Source: Streptomyces qinglanensis
GTDB taxonomy: Bacteria; Actinomycetota; Actinomycetes; Streptomycetales; Streptomycetaceae
Direction of reading: 5' to 3'
NCBI RefSeq assembly: GCF_900111245.1
Contig: NZ_FOGO01000013.1
Location: forward strand, 133,384-197,383
Length of the DNA: 64,000 bases
The translations under genes were made by a program, and so were the position numbers. Below the pieces are notes generated by a model. The model had not been told where the DNA came from. It did not search any database and was given only the letters and a program-made list of their open reading frames with translations. Shown piece after piece: positions 61,285-64,000 of this stretch (position 1 is its first letter; the number at the start of each line of letters is the position of its first letter).

Positions 61285-64000
61285 CTACTGCTGCCAGCCG
61301 CTGCCGGGCTGAGGCTGCCCCGGCTGTCCGGGACCGCCCGGGTGGCCTTGCTGCTGCGCGGGCCCGGGATAGCCGTAGCCGCTGCCGCCCGCCCCGTACG
61401 GGGGCTGCTGCGCGGGCGGCGGACCGCCGGGCGCGGCGCCCGGGTGCCCCGGCTGAGCTCCCTGTCCCGGAACTCCGCCCTGGCCCGGCATCGGGGGAGC
61501 GAGCTGCGGCGGCGGGTTGCCGTCCGCAGTCCACAGGCCCTGCTGCTGCTGCGCCCGTGCGAAGTCCTCGGCCACCATGGCGGACAGGTTGAAGTACGCC
61601 TCGCGTGTCCTCGGCCGCATCATGGTCAGATCCAGCTCGGCTCCGGCGGAGAGATGCTCGTCGAACGGCACGGTGACCACACCGCGGCACCGGGTCTCGA
61701 AGTGCGCCACGATGTCCTCGACCCGGATCATCTTCCCCACCTCGCGAACCCCGGAGATGACGGTGATGCTCCGCTGCACCAGCTCCGAGTAGCCGTGCGC
61801 GGCAAGCCAGTCGAGCGTCGTGCTGGCACTGCTGGCGCCGTCCACCGACGGCGTGGAGATGATGATGAGCTGGTCGGCCAGGTCCAGCACGCCCCGCATG
61901 GCGGAGTACAGCAGGCCCGTGCCCGAGTCGGTCAGGATGATCGGGTACTGCCTGCCCAGCACGTCGATGACGCGCCGGTAGTCGTCGTCGTTGAACGTGG
62001 TCGAGATGGCCGGGTCGACGTCGTTGGCCAGGATCTCCAGCCCGGACGACGCCTGGGAGGTGAACCGGCGGATGTCCATGTAGCTGTTCAAGTACGGGAT
62101 CGCGGTGACCAGATCGCGGATGGTGGCACCGGTCTCGCGCCGCACCCGGCGGCCGAGGGTGCCCGCATCCGGGTTGGCGTCGATGGCGATCACCTTGTCC
62201 TGGCGCTCCGTGGCCAGTGTCGAGCCCAGCGCCGTGGTGGTGGTCGTCTTCCCGACGCCGCCCTTGAGGCTGATGACGGCGATCCGGTAGCAGGACAGCA
62301 CCGGCGTACGGATCACGTCCAGCTTGCGCTGCCGCTCGGCCTCCTCCTTCTTGGCGCCGAACTTGAACCGCGAACTCTTGTTGCCCGGCTGGGGACGCGG
62401 CTTCTTCTTGTTGTTGATCAGCCGGTCCGAGGACAGTTCGACCGCTGCGGTGTAGCCCAGCGGGGAGCCGGACTGGTCCACCCGACGCGGATCCACGGCG
62501 CCGGGATGCGGCTGGAGCGGCGGCTGCCCCTGCACGGGTGGCTGGGGCTGACCGGGCTGCGGAGCCTGCGCGGGCGGCTGCCCCTGTCCCGGCGGTTGTG
62601 CCTGACCGGGGTACGGCGCCTGGGCAGGGGGCTGCCGGCCCGGTGCGGGCTGGGGGGCCGGTGCCTGCTGCGGGGCGGGTGCCTGCGCGCCGGCGGCCGG
62701 CGGGTACCCGGGCGTGTGACCGGACGGACCGGGCCGGCCCGCCGCCGGCTGTGCCGGGAACTGCTCCTGACCGGGCTGCTCCTGACCGAGGTGGCCCTGA
62801 CCGGGCTGCGGTTGTCCGGGCTGGGCCACCTGGCCGGGCTGGACCTGGCCGGGCTGCTGGTGGCCCTGCGGCGGCCCGGGTCGGCTCGGCCCGGGCCCGG
62901 GCCCGGGCCCGTACGGCTGTCCCGGCTGCGCCTGCCCCAGAACCGGATGCCCCGGCTGCTGCGCGGGCGGTACCGGCGCACCGCTGGGCTGCTGCCCCGC
63001 CTGCGGGTAGCCGTAGTGAGCCCCCGGTGGCTGGTCCGGTACCTGCTGCGGCTGCTGCGGCTGCTGCGGGAGTTGCGGATGCTGCGGAGCATGCGGCTGC
63101 GCCGCCGCCTGCGGTGCGGCGGGCGGACCCTGCGGGTCCGGGACCCACGGCGCCTGTCCCTGGTGCGCGCCGAGCGGCTGGTCCGCCCCCGGCCCGCCAC
63201 CGGCTCCCTGCGGTGGCACGGAAGGCGCGCCGCCCGGATGCCAACCCTCCGTCGGAGTACCGGCGTTGTCGCCCTGCGGCACACCTCCTGCGGGCGTGTC
63301 CGGGCGGCCGGTACCGACGGGCGGCGCGGCCGCGGCGGGCTGGAAGTCCGGCGGCAGCGGAGGCAGACCCTGCCCGTCCCCCATCGTGCTGCCGCTGCCC
63401 TCGGCGGGCGGGCCGTTCTCCCGCCGCAGCGGGTGCGGAGGCATCGCGTCCTGCGGCTCGGAGCTCCGCGGCTGCGGAGTCGCCCGCGGAGGCGGGGCGT
63501 CCACCAACCGCTCGCTGGAGGGCGCCTCCAGGTCGAAGTCGTACGAGACCGGGATCGCGTCCTCCGGCTCTGCCGCTCCCGTCTCGCCGACCGCACGGTC
63601 GTCGCCCCCGGCCTCCGGCGCCGGAGTGGTGCCACCGCGCTCGGCACGCGCAGCACCGGTCCGAAGGTGCGCCGGATCGGCCGCCGTGCCGTCGCCGCCC
63701 TGCGGCGCGTCGGCGCCGGACGCGTCCTCGGCGTGTGCGGCGATCTCGCGTCGCAGCGCCGCGGCGGAGAAGCGCATGGTGGCGCCGTCCTCGATCGCGC
63801 CCGGGACCTCCGGTACCGCTGAGGCGGCCGCCGTCTGCTGTGCTTCCTCGGGCTCGGGCGCGGTCTCCGGCTCGGACTCGGGTCCGCCCTCGGCACGCTG
63901 CTCGGGCTCGGGAGCGGCCGCGGAGGGCGCGCGCCAGCTCGGCGTGGCGGTGTCCCCCGGCGCGCCCTCCGTGTCCGGCTCCGCGCGGTCGGCCTCGGCG
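61285..64000 (-). CDS. EspI-like proline-rich ParA/MinD-type ATPase (5' end beyond window)
   Basis: At least 904 residues are visible; the frame stays open to the right edge, so the N-terminus is missing and the ATG at 63777 is internal. The first 500 or so residues are disordered, rich in Pro, Gln and Gly, with acidic stretches. A deviant Walker A ATPase domain follows: SLKGGVGKTTTTTALG (bases 62242-62265 for KGGVGKTT), IDANPDAGTLGRR and LTDSGTGLLYSAM. A QPG-rich tail ends GWQQ. This architecture matches EspI of ESX-1 and its streptomycete counterparts beside type VII secretion genes, which probably lie further right. Confidence 0.82.
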   Translation of the reverse strand, partial: AEADRAEPDTEGAPGDTATPSWRAPSAAAPEPEQRAEGGPESEPETAPEPEEAQQTAAASAVPEVPGAIEDGATMRFSAAALRREIAAHAEDASGADAPQGGDGTAADPAHLRTGAARAERGGTTPAPEAGGDDRAVGETGAAEPEDAIPVSYDFDLEAPSSERLVDAPPPRATPQPRSSEPQDAMPPHPLRRENGPPAEGSGSTMGDGQGLPPLPPDFQPAAAAPPVGTGRPDTPAGGVPQGDNAGTPTEGWHPGGAPSVPPQGAGGGPGADQPLGAHQGQAPWVPDPQGPPAAPQAAAQPHAPQHPQLPQQPQQPQQVPDQPPGAHYGYPQAGQQPSGAPVPPAQQPGHPVLGQAQPGQPYGPGPGPGPSRPGPPQGHQQPGQVQPGQVAQPGQPQPGQGHLGQEQPGQEQFPAQPAAGRPGPSGHTPGYPPAAGAQAPAPQQAPAPQPAPGRQPPAQAPYPGQAQPPGQGQPPAQAPQPGQPQPPVQGQPPLQPHPGAVDPRRVDQSGSPLGYTAAVELSSDRLINNKKKPRPQPGNKSSRFKFGAKKEEAERQRKLDVIRTPVLSCYRIAVISLKGGVGKTTTTTALGSTLATERQDKVIAIDANPDAGTLGRRVRRETGATIRDLVTAIPYLNSYMDIRRFTSQASSGLEILANDVDPAISTTFNDDDYRRVIDVLGRQYPIILTDSGTGLLYSAMRGVLDLADQLIIISTPSVDGASSASTTLDWLAAHGYSELVQRSITVISGVREVGKMIRVEDIVAHFETRCRGVVTVPFDEHLSAGAELDLTMMRPRTREAYFNLSAMVAEDFARAQQQQGLWTADGNPPPQLAPPMPGQGGVPGQGAQPGHPGAAPGGPPPAQQPPYGAGGSGYGYPGPAQQQGHPGGPGQPGQPQPGSGWQQ

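Noticed and set aside
63775..63777. ATG at 63777 as the start of the EspI-like gene
   Set aside because: The same frame continues without a stop to the window edge with similar acidic, Pro-rich composition, so the true start is probably outside.

Overview
The window is about 64 kb of chromosome from a high-GC actinobacterium, almost certainly a Streptomyces or close relative. The basis is third-position GC bias, frequent GTG starts, protein sequences of RlmN, Frr, CdsA and GabT that look like Streptomyces proteins, and the order rpsB-tsf-pyrH-frr-cdsA-rlmN at one end and rimP-nusA-ylxR-infB-rbfA-truB-ribF at the other. I see no tRNA, rRNA, insertion sequence, prophage or CRISPR array. The first gene (rpsB) and the last gene (an EspI-like ATPase) run off the window.

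Layout. 1-7.2 kb: translation, UMP kinase and phospholipid genes (rpsB, tsf, pyrH, frr, cdsA), a double VOC-domain protein and rlmN. 7.2-13.3 kb: a TPP riboswitch controlling a thiamine-type ABC importer (thiB-thiP-thiQ), converging on a two-gene ABC exporter-like pair whose ATPase has lost the usual signature motif. 13.4-37.3 kb: a broad putrescine/GABA utilisation region. It holds an Lrp regulator with a class III aminotransferase, three aldehyde dehydrogenases, a PotDABC polyamine importer, a PuuB-like FAD oxidoreductase with a possible 15-codon leader, gabT and a PucR regulator. Interspersed are adenosine deaminase, a glycerophosphodiesterase, a PAP2 phosphatase and an orphan VirD4/TraG-like membrane ATPase. 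37.4-42.6 kb: TetR plus a phosphotriesterase-like hydrolase, a metallophosphoesterase, a tiny membrane peptide and a large acyl-CoA dehydrogenase. 42.7-50.1 kb: dxr-rseP-ispG (MEP isoprenoid pathway plus site-2 protease), two GNAT acetyltransferases and proS. 50.2-52.4 kb: a reverse-strand set of Tat lipoprotein, ferritin-like DUF4439 protein and APH-fold protein. 52.7-61.1 kb: the rimP-nusA-ylxR-infB-DUF503-rbfA-truB-ribF translation/transcription cluster. 61.3 kb to the end: a proline/glutamine-rich ParA/MinD-type ATPase like EspI, probably the edge of a type VII (ESX) secretion locus.

How the genes fit together. Putrescine taken up by PotABCD could be deaminated by the aminotransferase or oxidised in gamma-glutamylated form by the PuuB-like enzyme. 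The aldehyde dehydrogenases would then give GABA, and GabT plus a further dehydrogenase would pass the carbon to succinate. The Lrp, PucR and TetR proteins are the local regulators. Many genes overlap by 1-4 bases, so translational coupling is widespread.

The most unusual non-coding signals are: a chain of three overlapping mini-ORFs just ahead of infB; a 27-bp perfect terminator stem whose 3' arm is tandemly copied; a TPP aptamer that contains the ribosome binding site of thiB; and a palindromic operator at the tetR start. All functions are read from sequence motifs and remembered family features. No database search was run.
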